DNA of 64,000 nucleotides from contig NZ_CP013264.1 in the NCBI RefSeq assembly GCF_001456115.1, positions 3,366,501 through 3,430,500 on the forward strand, read 5' to 3'. Below are positions 15,933 to 26,117 of this stretch, one piece after another (the first letter of the stretch is position 1; each line of letters begins with the position of its first letter). This DNA is from Sphingobium baderi. GTDB taxonomy: Bacteria > Pseudomonadota > Alphaproteobacteria > Sphingomonadales > Sphingomonadaceae. The notes beneath the pieces are model-generated. The model did not search any database and was not told where the DNA came from. It saw nothing but the letters and a program-made list of their open reading frames with translations. The translations under genes were made by a program, and so were the position numbers.

Positions 15933-18900
15933 ATGACCGACCTCCCCAAAATCCTGAAGGCGAAAGCCCCGCTCACCCTCTCCGGCGTCCCTGCGGGTTT
16001 CCAGCCCTGGCTGCTCGCCGACATGGCCCGCGCAGCCTTCGGTTCGGGGGAAGGCCGCGCTTTGTTCATCGCCCCCGACGATGCGCTGATGCGCGCCGTC
16101 GCCGACACCGCCCATTATTTCGCGCCAGAGATTGAGATCATCGAAATCCCGGCCTGGGACTGCCTGCCCTATGACCGCGCCAGCCCGTCGCTGCGTAGCG
16201 CGTCGGCGCGGCTCGCGGGCCTTCACAGGCTTCAGGACACGCCCAGGAGGCCGCAACTCGTCGTCACCACCCTCAACGCGCTGACCCAGCGGACGCTGAC
16301 ACCCTTCCGCGTCCGCCAGCTTGTCGCAAAGCTCGCGCCCAAGGAACGGATCGCCATCCAGCGGCTTGCCGACATGCTGCAAACCAATGGCTATGTCCGC
16401 ACTGACACCGTGCACGACCGGGGCGAGTTCGCCATTCGCGGCGGCATTGTGGACCTCTTCCCCGGCGGCGAGGAACAGCCCCTGCGCCTCGACTTCTTCG
16501 GCGATGAGATTGAGACGGTCCGCCGTTTCGATCCCGCCGACCAGCGCACCACGGGCAGCGTTAATGGCTTCACCCTCCTCCCCGCCTCCGAAGCCTTGCT
16601 GGACGAGGAAACGATCAAGCGTTTCCGGGGCCGCTATCGCGAAATCTTCGGGGCGACCGCAACAGGCGACCCGCTCTATCAGGCGGTAAGCGAGGGACGG
16701 CGGCTGGCGGGCATGGAGCATTGGCTCCCCCTGTTCGAGGAACGGCTGGTCCCCCTCACCGATCATCTGAGCGGCGACAGCACCGTCATCATCCTCGACC
16801 ATGGCGTCGCGGGCGCGGCCGAAGCCCGTTTCGAGGCGATCCGCGACTATCACGCCAACCGCATCGCCGCGAAATCCTCCGACCCCGGCGCCTATCGCCC
16901 GCTGGAGCCAAAGGCGCTCTATCTGGACGCGCAGGAGTGGGAAGCTGTGGCCCGCGACTGGCCGATGCACGCCACCACGCCCTTCCACGAACCGGAAAGC
17001 GCCGCCGTCATCGACTTCAACGTCGACGGCCCCCGCGACTTCGCCCCCGAACGCGCCCAGAATGCGAATATATACGAAGCTGTTGGAAAACATATCGCCG
17101 CCCTTCAGCGCGATAGGAAAAGGGTGATCATCGCCTCCTATTCGCCCGGCGCGCGCGAACGCCTGTCCGGCCTCCTCGCCGACCACGGCGTCAAAAGGCT
17201 GGCGGCCGCCGACGACTGGCAGGAAGCCCTCGGCCTCGCCGCCACCGGCGCAACAACGCTTTCAGTTCTTCATCTCGATCATGGTTTCACCACGCCCGAT
17301 GTCGCCGTCCTCACCGAACAGGACATGCTGGGCGACCGCCTCGTCCGCCGCGCCAGGCGCAAGAAAAGCGCCGACGCCTTCCTCCAGGAACTGGCGACCC
17401 TCTCCCCCGGCGACCTCGTCGTCCACCGCGACCACGGTATCGGCCGCTATGAGGGGCTGACCCAGATCCCGGTCGCCAAGGCCGCGCATGATTGCGTCGC
17501 GCTGGAATATGCAGGCGGCGACAAGCTCTACGTCCCGGTCGAAAATCTTGAAGTCCTCTCCCGCTACGGCTCCGAGAGTGATGGCGTCACGCTCGACCGC
17601 CTGGGCGGCGAAGCGTGGCAGCGGCGCAAGGCGCGGATGAAGGAACGCATCCGCGAGATCGCAGGCGAACTCCTCAAGACCGCCGCCGAACGCGCCCTGC
17701 GCCCCGCAATCGTCGCGGAGCCGGATGCGGCGGGCTATCCCGCCTTTGTCGACCGCTTCCCCTATCAGGAGACGGACGATCAGGACCGCGCCATCAGCGA
17801 CGTGGTCGAGGATCTGGGCGCGGGCAAACCGATGGATCGGCTCGTCTGCGGCGATGTTGGCTTCGGCAAGACCGAGGTCGCCCTGCGCGCCGCCTTCGTC
17901 GCGGCGATGGCGGGGATGCAGGTGGTGCTTATCTGCCCCACCACCCTGCTCGCTCGCCAGCATCACATGAATTTCGTGGAACGCTTCCGCGGCTTCCCGG
18001 TCAATATCGGCCGCCTCTCCCGCCTCGTCCCCGACAAGGAGGCAAAAGCCGTGAAAGCCGGTTTGGCGGACGGCACCGTCGACATCGTAGTCGGCACCCA
18101 TGCGCTGCTCGCCAAGGGTCTGGAGTTCAAGCGCCTCGGCCTCGTCATCGTGGATGAAGAACAGCGCTTCGGCGTCACGCACAAGGAACGGCTCAAGAAC
18201 CTCAAGACCGACGTGCACGTCCTGACGCTGACCGCCACCCCCATTCCCCGCACGCTCCAGATGGCGATGTCGGGCCTGCGAGAACTCAGCGTCATCCAGA
18301 CGCCGCCCGTGGATCGCCTCGCCGTCCGCACCTATATCATGCCGTGGGACGCCGTGGTCATTCGCGAGGCGCTGTTGCGCGAACATTATCGCGGCGGGCA
18401 GAGCTTCTTCGTCGTGCCTCGCATCTCCGATCTTGCCGACATAGAGGAATATCTGCGAACCGAAGTGCCCGAAGTCCGCCCCGTCGTCGCCCATGGCCAG
18501 ATGGCGGCGAGCGAGGTGGAAGAACGCATGTCCGCCTTCTACGACAAGCGTTACGACGTGCTGCTGTCGACCACCATCGTCGAAAGCGGCCTCGACATCC
18601 CCAGCGCCAACACGCTCATCATCCACCGCGCCGACCGCTTCGGCCTCGCCCAGCTTTACCAACTGCGCGGGCGCGTGGGCCGGGCCAAGACGCGGGCCTA
18701 TGCCTATTTCACCACGCCCGCCAATCGCGTCATTACCGAAACGGCGGAAAAGCGGCTGAAGGTGCTGTCCGACCTCGACACACTGGGCGCAGGGTTCCAA
18801 TTGGCCTCCCACGATCTCGATATTCGCGGGGCGGGCAATTTGGTGGGCGACGAGCAGTCGGGGCACATCAGGGAAGTCGGATTCGAACTTTACCAGTCGA

Positions 18901-19412
18901 TGCTGGAGGACGCGATCATGGAGGCAAAGGCGGGCGGCGTCGGCCTCGAACGCCCGCGCGACAGCTACTCGCCACAGATCAGCGTCGATGCACCGATCAT
19001 GATCCCGGACGATTATGTTCCCGATCTCGACCTCCGCATGGGCCTGTATCGCCGGATCAACGAAATGGAGGATCGGCAGGGCCTCGAATCCTTCGCCGCC
19101 GAACTCATCGATCGTTTCGGCAAGCTCCCCGCGCCGACGCAGAACCTGCTCAAGATCATCGAAATCAAGCAGAATTGCCTCAAGGCCAATATCGCCAAGA
19201 TCGACGTGGGGCCGAAGGGGGCGCTGGTCAGCTTTCATGAAGACCGTTTCCCCAATCCGGCGGGCCTCGTCAGCTATATCCAGCGTCTCGATGGCGTAGC
19301 GCGGCTTCGTCCCGACAGCAAGGTCGTGGTCAACCGCTTATGGGCCGATCCCGGCGCACGGCTCAACGGCGCGCTGCAATTGTCCAAAGGGCTCGCCAAG
19401 GCGGCAGGCTGA
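15933..19412 (+). CDS. mfd: Transcription-repair coupling factor Mfd
   Basis: 1159 residues from ATG 15933. UvrB-like N-terminal module (~1-350), RNA-polymerase-interacting domain with DLVVHRDHGIGRYEGLTQI (~490-520), translocase core with GDVGFGKTEVAL (Walker A), DEEQRFGVTHKERLK (motif II), LTATPIPRTLQMA, and RGRVGRAKTRAYAYF, then the TRCF C-terminal domain. Mfd removes stalled RNA polymerase from DNA lesions and recruits UvrA. ATG 15903 is also in frame but falls within the REP element, so 15933 is preferred. Confidence 0.96.
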   Translation: MTDLPKILKAKAPLTLSGVPAGFQPWLLADMARAAFGSGEGRALFIAPDDALMRAVADTAHYFAPEIEIIEIPAWDCLPYDRASPSLRSASARLAGLHRLQDTPRRPQLVVTTLNALTQRTLTPFRVRQLVAKLAPKERIAIQRLADMLQTNGYVRTDTVHDRGEFAIRGGIVDLFPGGEEQPLRLDFFGDEIETVRRFDPADQRTTGSVNGFTLLPASEALLDEETIKRFRGRYREIFGATATGDPLYQAVSEGRRLAGMEHWLPLFEERLVPLTDHLSGDSTVIILDHGVAGAAEARFEAIRDYHANRIAAKSSDPGAYRPLEPKALYLDAQEWEAVARDWPMHATTPFHEPESAAVIDFNVDGPRDFAPERAQNANIYEAVGKHIAALQRDRKRVIIASYSPGARERLSGLLADHGVKRLAAADDWQEALGLAATGATTLSVLHLDHGFTTPDVAVLTEQDMLGDRLVRRARRKKSADAFLQELATLSPGDLVVHRDHGIGRYEGLTQIPVAKAAHDCVALEYAGGDKLYVPVENLEVLSRYGSESDGVTLDRLGGEAWQRRKARMKERIREIAGELLKTAAERALRPAIVAEPDAAGYPAFVDRFPYQETDDQDRAISDVVEDLGAGKPMDRLVCGDVGFGKTEVALRAAFVAAMAGMQVVLICPTTLLARQHHMNFVERFRGFPVNIGRLSRLVPDKEAKAVKAGLADGTVDIVVGTHALLAKGLEFKRLGLVIVDEEQRFGVTHKERLKNLKTDVHVLTLTATPIPRTLQMAMSGLRELSVIQTPPVDRLAVRTYIMPWDAVVIREALLREHYRGGQSFFVVPRISDLADIEEYLRTEVPEVRPVVAHGQMAASEVEERMSAFYDKRYDVLLSTTIVESGLDIPSANTLIIHRADRFGLAQLYQLRGRVGRAKTRAYAYFTTPANRVITETAEKRLKVLSDLDTLGAGFQLASHDLDIRGAGNLVGDEQSGHIREVGFELYQSMLEDAIMEAKAGGVGLERPRDSYSPQISVDAPIMIPDDYVPDLDLRMGLYRRINEMEDRQGLESFAAELIDRFGKLPAPTQNLLKIIEIKQNCLKANIAKIDVGPKGALVSFHEDRFPNPAGLVSYIQRLDGVARLRPDSKVVVNRLWADPGARLNGALQLSKGLAKAAG

Positions 19413-19531
19413 CGATTGTATGAAGAAGGCAGGACTTTGTTATCGCCCAGCAAAAGAGCAGCAACAGTCCTTTCCTAAATCCTGCGTGGACGATCGGGCA
19501 ACATAGCCCGGCTTCGCAGCAGGAGAATGAC

Positions 19532-19942
19532 ATGAGTTTAACCCTTATCGCGCTCGCGGCGGCAGTCGCGACGCATACCGTCCAGATCGACCATCGCGGC
19601 GCGCCGGTCGAAGCGACCTATGCCGCCCGCGCCGACATCAAGACGCGCACGGTGGGCGCGCACACGCCCAACCGCGCCGACATGCGCCGCTGCCATTGGA
19701 AAGCGACCGTCATGGTCGACCGCCAGTTGAGCCATAGCCCCTCCCTGACGCGCGCCATCCCTACCGACCGCGAATTTTCGGGCAGCGAGGCGGGCGCCTG
19801 CACCTCTGGCCGTGACATCGGCGTGCGCCAGATGGCAAAGTATCAGGATCAGATCCGCGTGCATCTTATGACGGTTGCACAGCAGGACCATGCGCCGCTA
19901 TTGGCGGAGCTTGATGCCATTTACAATCTTGCCTCGAATTGA
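19532..19942 (+). CDS. Small exported protein, unknown function
   Basis: 136 residues. A short hydrophobic N-terminus (LTLIALAAAVATHT) suggests export. Two cysteines (RRCHWKATV, GACTSGRD) could form a disulfide. No known family motif. The ATG is preceded by GCAGGAGAATGAC, a good ribosome site. It is followed after 4 bp by the TorF-like porin gene, so the two may be co-expressed. Confidence 0.65.
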   Translation: MSLTLIALAAAVATHTVQIDHRGAPVEATYAARADIKTRTVGAHTPNRADMRRCHWKATVMVDRQLSHSPSLTRAIPTDREFSGSEAGACTSGRDIGVRQMAKYQDQIRVHLMTVAQQDHAPLLAELDAIYNLASN

Positions 19943-19946
19943 TCGG

Positions 19947-20666
19947 ATGGATTGGGCGGCGCTCGCTTGCTGCGCTATCGCCGCGACAAGTGCCGCTCCG
20001 GTTCACGCCCAATATGTCAACGGCCTGTCCGCCACAGTGGAGGTCGCCAGCGACGAACGCCGTCGCGGCATCAGCTGGAGCGACGGCGATCCGGTACTGC
20101 GCGGCACCTTGTCCTTGCCTGTCGCCGAGGGCCTCAGCCTCGACGCCGCCGCTGTTTCCCTCTGGGGAAGCGACCGGCATGGCGGAGCTGACGGCGTGGC
20201 CGATGTCGGGGTGACTTATGTGCGGCAGGTCGGCGGCTGGCGCCTGTCCGCCGAGGGGCGCTACCATCTGTTCCCCGGCTCTTCTCATCAGGGCTATGGC
20301 GAACTGGGGGCCGGAGCGGGATTTCTGATCGGACCGGCCAGCATCGACCTCACCGCAAATTATGCACCGACGCAGTCGTCCATCGGCGGCGACAATCTGT
20401 ATATTGCCGCCTCCGCTGCCATCGGCGTGCCGGGGACCCCGCTCACCCTGTCAGCACGCATCGGACGATCATCGGGCGATGTGGACGATCCGGCCCGTGC
20501 CGCGCGCCTGCGGCCGGACGGCGCCTATTGGGACCATGGCGTCAGCATCGACTATCTGCAAGATCGCTGGTTCGCCGGGCTTCGCTACGCCAACAGCGAC
20601 ATTGGCGGCCCCGGCAGCGCGCATACCGGCGCGACCCTGATCGCGCGTTTCGGCCTAAGCCTGTAA
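19947..20666 (+). CDS. TorF-family putative porin
   Basis: 239 residues. A signal peptide (MDWAALACCAIAATSAAPVHA) precedes a chain of short amphipathic beta segments ending in the aromatic-type terminal strand (TLIARFGLSL), typical of an outer-membrane barrel. The opening NGLSATVEVASDERRRGISWSDGDP matches the 'S(D)YrFRGiS' pattern of the TIGR02001/TorF family. The C-terminus overlaps, tail to tail, the 3' end of the EAL gene. ATG 19947 directly follows the preceding stop; ATG 19914 is possible but would lengthen the signal region. Confidence 0.75.
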   Translation: MDWAALACCAIAATSAAPVHAQYVNGLSATVEVASDERRRGISWSDGDPVLRGTLSLPVAEGLSLDAAAVSLWGSDRHGGADGVADVGVTYVRQVGGWRLSAEGRYHLFPGSSHQGYGELGAGAGFLIGPASIDLTANYAPTQSSIGGDNLYIAASAAIGVPGTPLTLSARIGRSSGDVDDPARAARLRPDGAYWDHGVSIDYLQDRWFAGLRYANSDIGGPGSAHTGATLIARFGLSL

Positions 20667-22318
20667 CACCAGCGCCACAAGCTCGTCGGACGACACGCCC
20701 GCCGAGCGCAGGAATCCCTGATAAAAATCGCAGCCTTCATGGGCGAGCAGATTCAGTTGCTGCTCGGTTTCGACACCCTCCGCGATCACCCGCAGGCCAA
20801 GGGATTTCGCCATGTGGATGACGCCCCGCACGATGATCCGGTCCCGTGCCGTACCGGAAATATCCTGCGCGAGGCCACTGTCGATCTTCAGATAGTCGAG
20901 CGGCAGATTTTTGAGATAGGCAAGACTGGAATAGCCGGTGCCGAAATCATCGATCGCGACAGCCAGTCCTTCGGCCCGCAACGCCGTCAGCAATGCGGCA
21001 GCGGCGCTCACATCCTCTATCAAGCCGCTTTCCGTGATTTCAACCGTCAGGCGGGATCGGGGAAAGCCAGTCCGGTCAACCAGATCCAGGAACTCCAGGA
21101 GAAATCCGGGCTGGGCAATATCCGCCGCCGTGACGTTCAGCGAAAGGCGCAGGTCCGACAGCGCGCGCGGCCATGCGGCGGCCTGCCGCAGGGCTTCCGC
21201 CTGAATATGCGCGGACAGGGGTAGCATATAATCGGACCGTTCCGCCGTCGTGAACAATATCCCGGCGCCCAACGGCCCATATTGCGAATGATTCCAGCGG
21301 GCGAGCGCCTCCACGCCGATAATCCGTTCCTGCCCCACAGGATATTGTGGTTGAAAGACAATGCCTATCTCCCCCCGGTCGAGCGCCAGACGCAAATCCG
21401 TTTCGAGCTGATCGGAATCGACCTGGCGGCTGCGCTTTTCCGCGGAAAGGATGCGTATCCCTTCCCCGTCCGTTCGCTTGGCGTCCGCGAGGGCCGTTCC
21501 CGCCCGCTTCAACAATTGCGTTGCATCATCCTCCGGACGGGATTGGGCGATGCCACAGCGCGCCGTCAGACGGATGAGATGATCGCCCGCGCTGAAAGGC
21601 CTGCCGATCGCTCCGATGATCTGACGTGCCAGAAACGTCGCCCGGTCGCGCTCGGCTGCTTCCCCAGTCAAGCCGACCAGAAATTCAGTGCCTGCGATGC
21701 GCGCGACAGTCGCGCCCTGCGCCACATCGTCCACCACGCGCTCGATCCGGCGCGCGATACGTCCCAGCAGAGCGTCGCCCACCACCTGCCCATAGGCCGC
21801 GTTCATTCGGTCGAACTGGCTGATCGAAAGCAACAGGATCGTCGTCGCCAGCCCCGCCCGGCCATCCAGCCATTCAAGCGCAGTCTGGCGCGAACGCAGT
21901 CCCGTCAGATAATCACGACCGATGCCGTCCTGTTCATGCCCGCCATGCAACCATTCAACATCCGCCGCCGGCGCGCCATCCGCATAGCGCAGATGATGAA
22001 CCAGCCTGTCGCCCGCCCGCTCCGGCACATCATGCGCGAAGGCGGCGGAACGGCCGGATCGCTTCAATCCCTCCAATGCGGCCAGCGCCGCACGCCTTTC
22101 CGGCCGCGACAGGCGGCGCAGCAATTTGGACGGCGCCATATACTGATTCGGCAAGTCCAGTTGCCGAACCAGATTTTCGCTCAACCGCAATGCGCCGCGC
22201 TTGCGATCCATTTCCCAATACAGCGCGTCGCCTCGCCGAATACGCTGGGCGCGACTGCTGTGCATCGCGCCGCCGCCCAGCCGCTCGACCAGCCGCTCGG
22301 CCGACCATAACAGCGCGG
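20655..22318 (-). pseudogene. GGDEF-EAL protein, C-terminal part, separated from its N-terminus by an IS
   Basis: Open from the IS edge; an internal ATG at 22265 would give 536 residues. The GGDEF domain (residues ~110-260 of that frame) is degenerate: the signature reads AGTEF, so no cyclase activity is expected. The EAL domain is intact in its motifs: GVEALARWNH, VEITESGLI, IDDFGTGYSSLAYLKNLPLDYLKID and IAEGVETEQQ, so c-di-GMP hydrolysis is plausible. Upstream in frame, beyond the ATG, the sequence reads LLWSAERLVERLGGG, the linker helix that normally joins a receiver-like domain. The receiver-like half lies beyond the IS at 23760-24131. The remaining ORF could still be translated. Confidence 0.8.
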
Positions 22319-23759
22319 TGACGAAGTCGGTTTTCAGCCGGGTCTGTCAGCGCCTTCAGGGGTAAAAACGATGAGGAGCATGGCCCTTTCTCCGTCGAAC
22401 TCGGCGACGAGGGCGATGACGAGCGCAACATCGGTCTGAACTACGAACAAGAATGCCTTGGATGCGCCCCTGGCGCCCCTCGGAGTGCCGCAACCGAACA
22501 GGGCGCGCATGAGAATGCCAAGATTGAACCCGGCGACGTGGATCAAATAACGCTTGTGAACATTCTCGCGCCCGCGCAGCCACGCGCGGCGCATGCCGCC
22601 GCGATCCAGGACGTGGGCAAAGCTACGCTCGACCATCTCACCACGCTTGCGCATCGCCTTGCGTCCGACGGCGGATTTCAGGCGAGACCGATTGGCGTAG
22701 ACGGCCTTCTGGGCAGCCTCGTCGCCGTGCCAGCGCAGATATCCATTCGGCGGTGCCGGCTCGGCGATGCGCGTCTTCCAGATGTCGCCGTCGAGACCCT
22801 TGAGGAGCTCGCGCGAATGATAGCCTTTATCGGTCACAAGATCGCAGGGATCCCCGGACGTCGGCGCCAGGCCAATGTCGGCGAGGTTGCGTGCTGCCGT
22901 CTCCAGCGTGGCGTCGAGCGTTGTCGTGTCGCCCTTGTCGGCCGGGTGGATCGGCGCTGCCACGATAACACCCGTGTCGAGATCGACCGCGTGTTCGGGC
23001 TTGTAGGCCAGACGCGTCGAGCCGTTCTTCATCCGCGCGACCTTCGCGTCGGGATCGGTCTTGCTCGCCCAGTCCGCATTCGACAGCTTCTTGCCCTTGC
23101 GTTTGCGATCGAGCCGGACAAGGTCGTCGATCGTCGGCGTGTCGATGCCGCTCTCTTGCGCCATGCGCACCAGCATCTCGCGGTAGGTCTCGCCATTGTC
23201 ACGCCGCACGATGGTACGCAGCGCGGCGTTCGCCTCCATGGTCGAGCCATCGACGCCGATCCGCTCGCCTTTCACCAGATCGTGCCCGGCGACGAGGGCC
23301 AGTACCCAGCCGAAGATCTGGTCATGTACCTCGTGCGGCAGGCGGCTCCGCGTCTTCGACAACCAGCTATGATCAGGGACCTTGTCGCGGCTCGACAGTC
23401 GCAGGAACTCCCGCAGCGACAGCGAATCCGAACAGCGCCAGACAATCCCGCGTTCGCTGTCGATGCCCTCGAAATAGCCGATCAGCAGCATGCGGAAATA
23501 GCGGCCCGGCGGCAGCGACGGGGCTCCCATCCGCGGCGCATAATAGGGCTTGCACGTCTTCTCGACAAAGCCATCGAAGCCCGCCTCGGCCAGCAGCTTC
23601 TGGAGCTTGTCGTAGAAAACATGCCCCGGTGAACGCGGTATCTCCGCCCACGTCACGATCAAATCGGACTGGACCTCGCTATCACGCCCCATCGCCATCG
23701 CCGCTAACCCGCCAGACAATCCCACTGCCGCACTGAATCAGCCACCGCCGACTTCGTCA
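22319..23759 (-). mobile_element. IS1182-like insertion sequence (IS5/IS1182 group)
   Basis: About 1441 bp bounded by the inverted repeat TGACGAAGTCGG (22319-22330) and its complement (23748-23759), containing one transposase gene. It splits the pseudo-receiver/GGDEF/EAL gene. No clear target duplication is seen; the ends may be off by a few bases (a CGG triplet follows or precedes each end). The transposase frame is intact, so the element may be active. Confidence 0.8.
22334..23725 (-). CDS. DDE transposase, IS1182 family
   Basis: 463 residues. Typical blocks: YYAPRMGAPSLPPGRYFRMLLIGYFEGIDSERGI, VPDHSWLSKTRSRLP, GVDGSTMEANAALRTIVRRD (first catalytic Asp), LVTDKGYHSRELL (second Asp), and ERSFAHVLDRGGMRRAWLRGRENVHKRYLIH (catalytic Glu region). 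Start could be 23725 or a nearby inner ATG (MAMGRDSEV). It cuts and pastes the element that interrupts the EAL gene. No frameshift is seen. Confidence 0.93.
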   Translation of the reverse strand: MGLSGGLAAMAMGRDSEVQSDLIVTWAEIPRSPGHVFYDKLQKLLAEAGFDGFVEKTCKPYYAPRMGAPSLPPGRYFRMLLIGYFEGIDSERGIVWRCSDSLSLREFLRLSSRDKVPDHSWLSKTRSRLPHEVHDQIFGWVLALVAGHDLVKGERIGVDGSTMEANAALRTIVRRDNGETYREMLVRMAQESGIDTPTIDDLVRLDRKRKGKKLSNADWASKTDPDAKVARMKNGSTRLAYKPEHAVDLDTGVIVAAPIHPADKGDTTTLDATLETAARNLADIGLAPTSGDPCDLVTDKGYHSRELLKGLDGDIWKTRIAEPAPPNGYLRWHGDEAAQKAVYANRSRLKSAVGRKAMRKRGEMVERSFAHVLDRGGMRRAWLRGRENVHKRYLIHVAGFNLGILMRALFGCGTPRGARGASKAFLFVVQTDVALVIALVAEFDGERAMLLIVFTPEGADRPG

Positions 23760-24131
23760 ACGGCCTGATAAGGTCGCCGTCAGGCTGGCCTGGGTGAAAG
23801 GTTCGGTCAGAAAATGCGTGGCGCCCGCCGCCAGCAATGCGGGGATCGAGCCTGTGTCTATGGCGTCCACCAGAACGATCAACGCGCCACCACCCGCCAC
23901 CGTAGCGGGCACCAGCGGCGTCAGCAGCTTTTCAAGCTCAGGCCCTTCCCGCATGTCGATCAGCACGATCTGCGCCTCGCTCCGCAAATAACGTTGGGGG
24001 GCGTCCGACGATCTGCGTGCGCCGATGGCATGCCATCCGGCCGCCTGCACGGCATGGCACAGCCTGTCCCGGTCATGCGGAGACAGGATGAAAACACTGC
24101 GCTGCCCATCGGGCGCGGCTGAACCGCTCAC
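23757..24131 (-). pseudogene. Receiver-like N-terminal fragment of the interrupted GGDEF-EAL gene
   Basis: Starts at GTG 24131 (SGSAAPDGQRSVFILSPHDRD), with AAGGAG 8 bp before it. The fold reads as a response-regulator-like domain lacking an obvious phosphoacceptor pocket: VFILSPHDRDRLCHAV, IVLIDMREGPELE, ALIVLVDAID, GATHFLTEPFTQASLTA. The frame runs into the IS and stops at 23757. On the same strand, beyond the IS, the GGDEF-EAL half continues, so I read both as one broken regulator. It is divergent from moaA. Confidence 0.72.
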
Positions 24132-24252
24132 ACAATCGACTCCTTGAGGACGCGCATTGCATCCCCTTAACAGCAATCGGTTACTGACCTCTTGACCGTC
24201 CCGCAACTGGCAGCGCTTGCACCCGCCCGATGCATCGCCTAGCTAAGAGGTC

Positions 24253-25266
24253 ATGGCCATGGTCGATCTTTCCCGCGCGCCCATGACTGACGGCCTCGGC
24301 CGCCGGATCGATTATCTGCGGATATCCGTCACCGACCGCTGTGACCTGCGCTGCCGTTATTGCATGGCGGAGCGCATGTCCTTTCTACCCAAGAACCAGG
24401 TGTTGACGCTGGAAGAAATCGCCCTGTTGGCGGATCTTTTTATTGCCCGCGGCATCAGGAAGATCAGACTGACGGGTGGCGAGCCGCTGGTTCGACGCGA
24501 TATGCCCGATCTGGTCCACCGGATCGGCCGTCATCTGGGCAAGGGTCTGGACGAACTTACACTCACCACCAACGGCATGCGGCTGGCCGGACATGCCGCT
24601 GCTTTGCACAATGCCGGCGTTCGGCGCATCAATGTCAGCCTGGACAGCCTTTCACCCACATGTTTCGCGCATATCACGCGTGGCGGCGATATCTCCAAAG
24701 TACTGCAAGGGCTGGATGCCGCGCGCGAAGCGAGCCTCGCCGTCAAGATTAATATGGTCGCGCTCAGAGGCGTGAACGAACATGAAATTCTACCTATGCT
24801 CCAATGGTGCGACAGCCAGGGTTTCGATCTGACCCTCATCGAAACCATGCCGTTGGGCGATACGGGCGAGGATCGCACGGACCATTATCTGCCGCTGACG
24901 CAGGTGATGGAGCATATCGGGCGGCACCATGTCCTGAAGGCTCTGCCTCATCGAACGGGCGGCCCTGCACGCTATCATGCCGTGGAAGGCATGACCGCAC
25001 GCCTCGGGCTTATCACGCCGCTCACCAATAATTTCTGCGCCGACTGCAACCGGATGCGTATGACATGCGAGGGCAAGATATTCATGTGCCTGGGACATGA
25101 GGATCATGTCGATTTCCGCGCTGCGCTGCGCGAAGGCGGTCTGGATGCGGTTCAGCCGTTGATCGACCGTGCCCTGCGCCTAAAACCCGCGCGGCATGAT
25201 TTCCGAATCGGAGCGGACGCTCCAGCCGCCGCTGTTAACCGTCATATGAGTGTTACGGGCGGATGA
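24253..25266 (+). CDS. moaA: GTP 3',8-cyclase (molybdenum cofactor synthesis)
   Basis: 337 residues. Radical SAM cluster CDLRCRYC (Cys30, Cys34, Cys37), LTGGEPLVRRD, and the C-terminal second cluster FCADCNRMRMTCEGKIFMC. It starts molybdopterin synthesis by converting GTP to 3',8-cyclo-GTP. The terminal GG of the family is present (SVTGG). Start ATG 24253 is preceded by AGAGG; ATG 24259 is an alternative. It overlaps nadK by 4 bp. MoaC and MoeA are encoded at 54-56 kb, and a molybdoenzyme at 35 kb. Confidence 0.95.
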   Translation: MAMVDLSRAPMTDGLGRRIDYLRISVTDRCDLRCRYCMAERMSFLPKNQVLTLEEIALLADLFIARGIRKIRLTGGEPLVRRDMPDLVHRIGRHLGKGLDELTLTTNGMRLAGHAAALHNAGVRRINVSLDSLSPTCFAHITRGGDISKVLQGLDAAREASLAVKINMVALRGVNEHEILPMLQWCDSQGFDLTLIETMPLGDTGEDRTDHYLPLTQVMEHIGRHHVLKALPHRTGGPARYHAVEGMTARLGLITPLTNNFCADCNRMRMTCEGKIFMCLGHEDHVDFRAALREGGLDAVQPLIDRALRLKPARHDFRIGADAPAAAVNRHMSVTGG

Positions 25267-26039
25267 GCGGCGAAGTGCGGCGCGCCCTCGTCGCGTCTCC
25301 AACTCCGGCGGCCAAAGCGGCCGAGGAGCGGCTGCGGGCCACTTATGACTTCGTACCGCAAGAGCAGGCGAATATGATCGTCGCCCTGGGCGGTGACGGC
25401 TTCATGCTCCAGACGTTGCATTCCATGCTCGAAAGCCGCCGCATCCTACCCATTTTCGGCATGAACCTGGGCACTGTCGGATTCCTGATGAACGAATGGC
25501 GGCTGGAACGGCTCGAGCAGCGGATGCATTCCGCCAAGGCGTTCAAGGTCACGCCGTTACGGATGACTGTGGACACGGTAGATGGCGAGCGCTTCTCCAT
25601 TCCCGCCATTAACGAGGTATCGCTGCTGCGCGAAACCCGCCAGACCGCCAGACTGGAAGTTGAAGTCAACGACCGCACGGTCCTGCCCGAACTCGTATGC
25701 GACGGCGTTCTGGTTGCCACCCCCGCCGGATCGACGGCTTATAACCTGTCAGCACATGGGCCCATCCTTCCCCTTGGATCGGGCCTTGTCGCTTTAACGC
25801 CGATCAGCCCCTTTCGCCCCCGTCGCTGGCGGGGCGCCATATTACCGGAAAGCACGACGATCCGCTTCACCGTACTCGATCCCGTCAAGCGTCCCGTCAG
25901 CGCCGTGGCGGACCAGCGTGAAGTCCGCGACGTCGCGCGGGTGGAGGTCGCCATTGATCGCGCGACCCCTCTGACGCTGCTTTTCGACCCGGAACATACG
26001 CTCGACGATCGCATTGCCGCCGAGCAGTTCATAGCCTGA
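25263..26039 (+). CDS. nadK: NAD kinase
   Basis: 258 residues. Motifs: ALGGDGFML (GGDG, with catalytic Asp), GMNLGTVGFLMNEW, LVCDGVLVATPAGSTAYNLSAHGPILP (NE/D motif and substrate loop). It phosphorylates NAD to NADP. Its ATG overlaps the moaA stop (ATGA), showing translational coupling. The length is that of alphaproteobacterial NadK. Confidence 0.94.
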   Translation: MSGEVRRALVASPTPAAKAAEERLRATYDFVPQEQANMIVALGGDGFMLQTLHSMLESRRILPIFGMNLGTVGFLMNEWRLERLEQRMHSAKAFKVTPLRMTVDTVDGERFSIPAINEVSLLRETRQTARLEVEVNDRTVLPELVCDGVLVATPAGSTAYNLSAHGPILPLGSGLVALTPISPFRPRRWRGAILPESTTIRFTVLDPVKRPVSAVADQREVRDVARVEVAIDRATPLTLLFDPEHTLDDRIAAEQFIA

Positions 26040-26117
26040 AATTTTCACGGATTAGCGCTTGCCATTCCACGAATCTCGCTGCTATAGGCGCGGCCTGCCC
26101 GGCGAAGGCTAGGCTGC

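Noticed and set aside
17262..19238. 658-residue frame opposite mfd
   Set aside because: Shadow of the mfd codon pattern; no start signal and no homology features.
20655..24131. Idea that the two halves around the IS come from two different genes
   Set aside because: At first both flanks seemed to carry the end of the receiver helix, but the halves can be joined in frame as one helix if the IS ends are set slightly differently, so a single interrupted gene is simpler.
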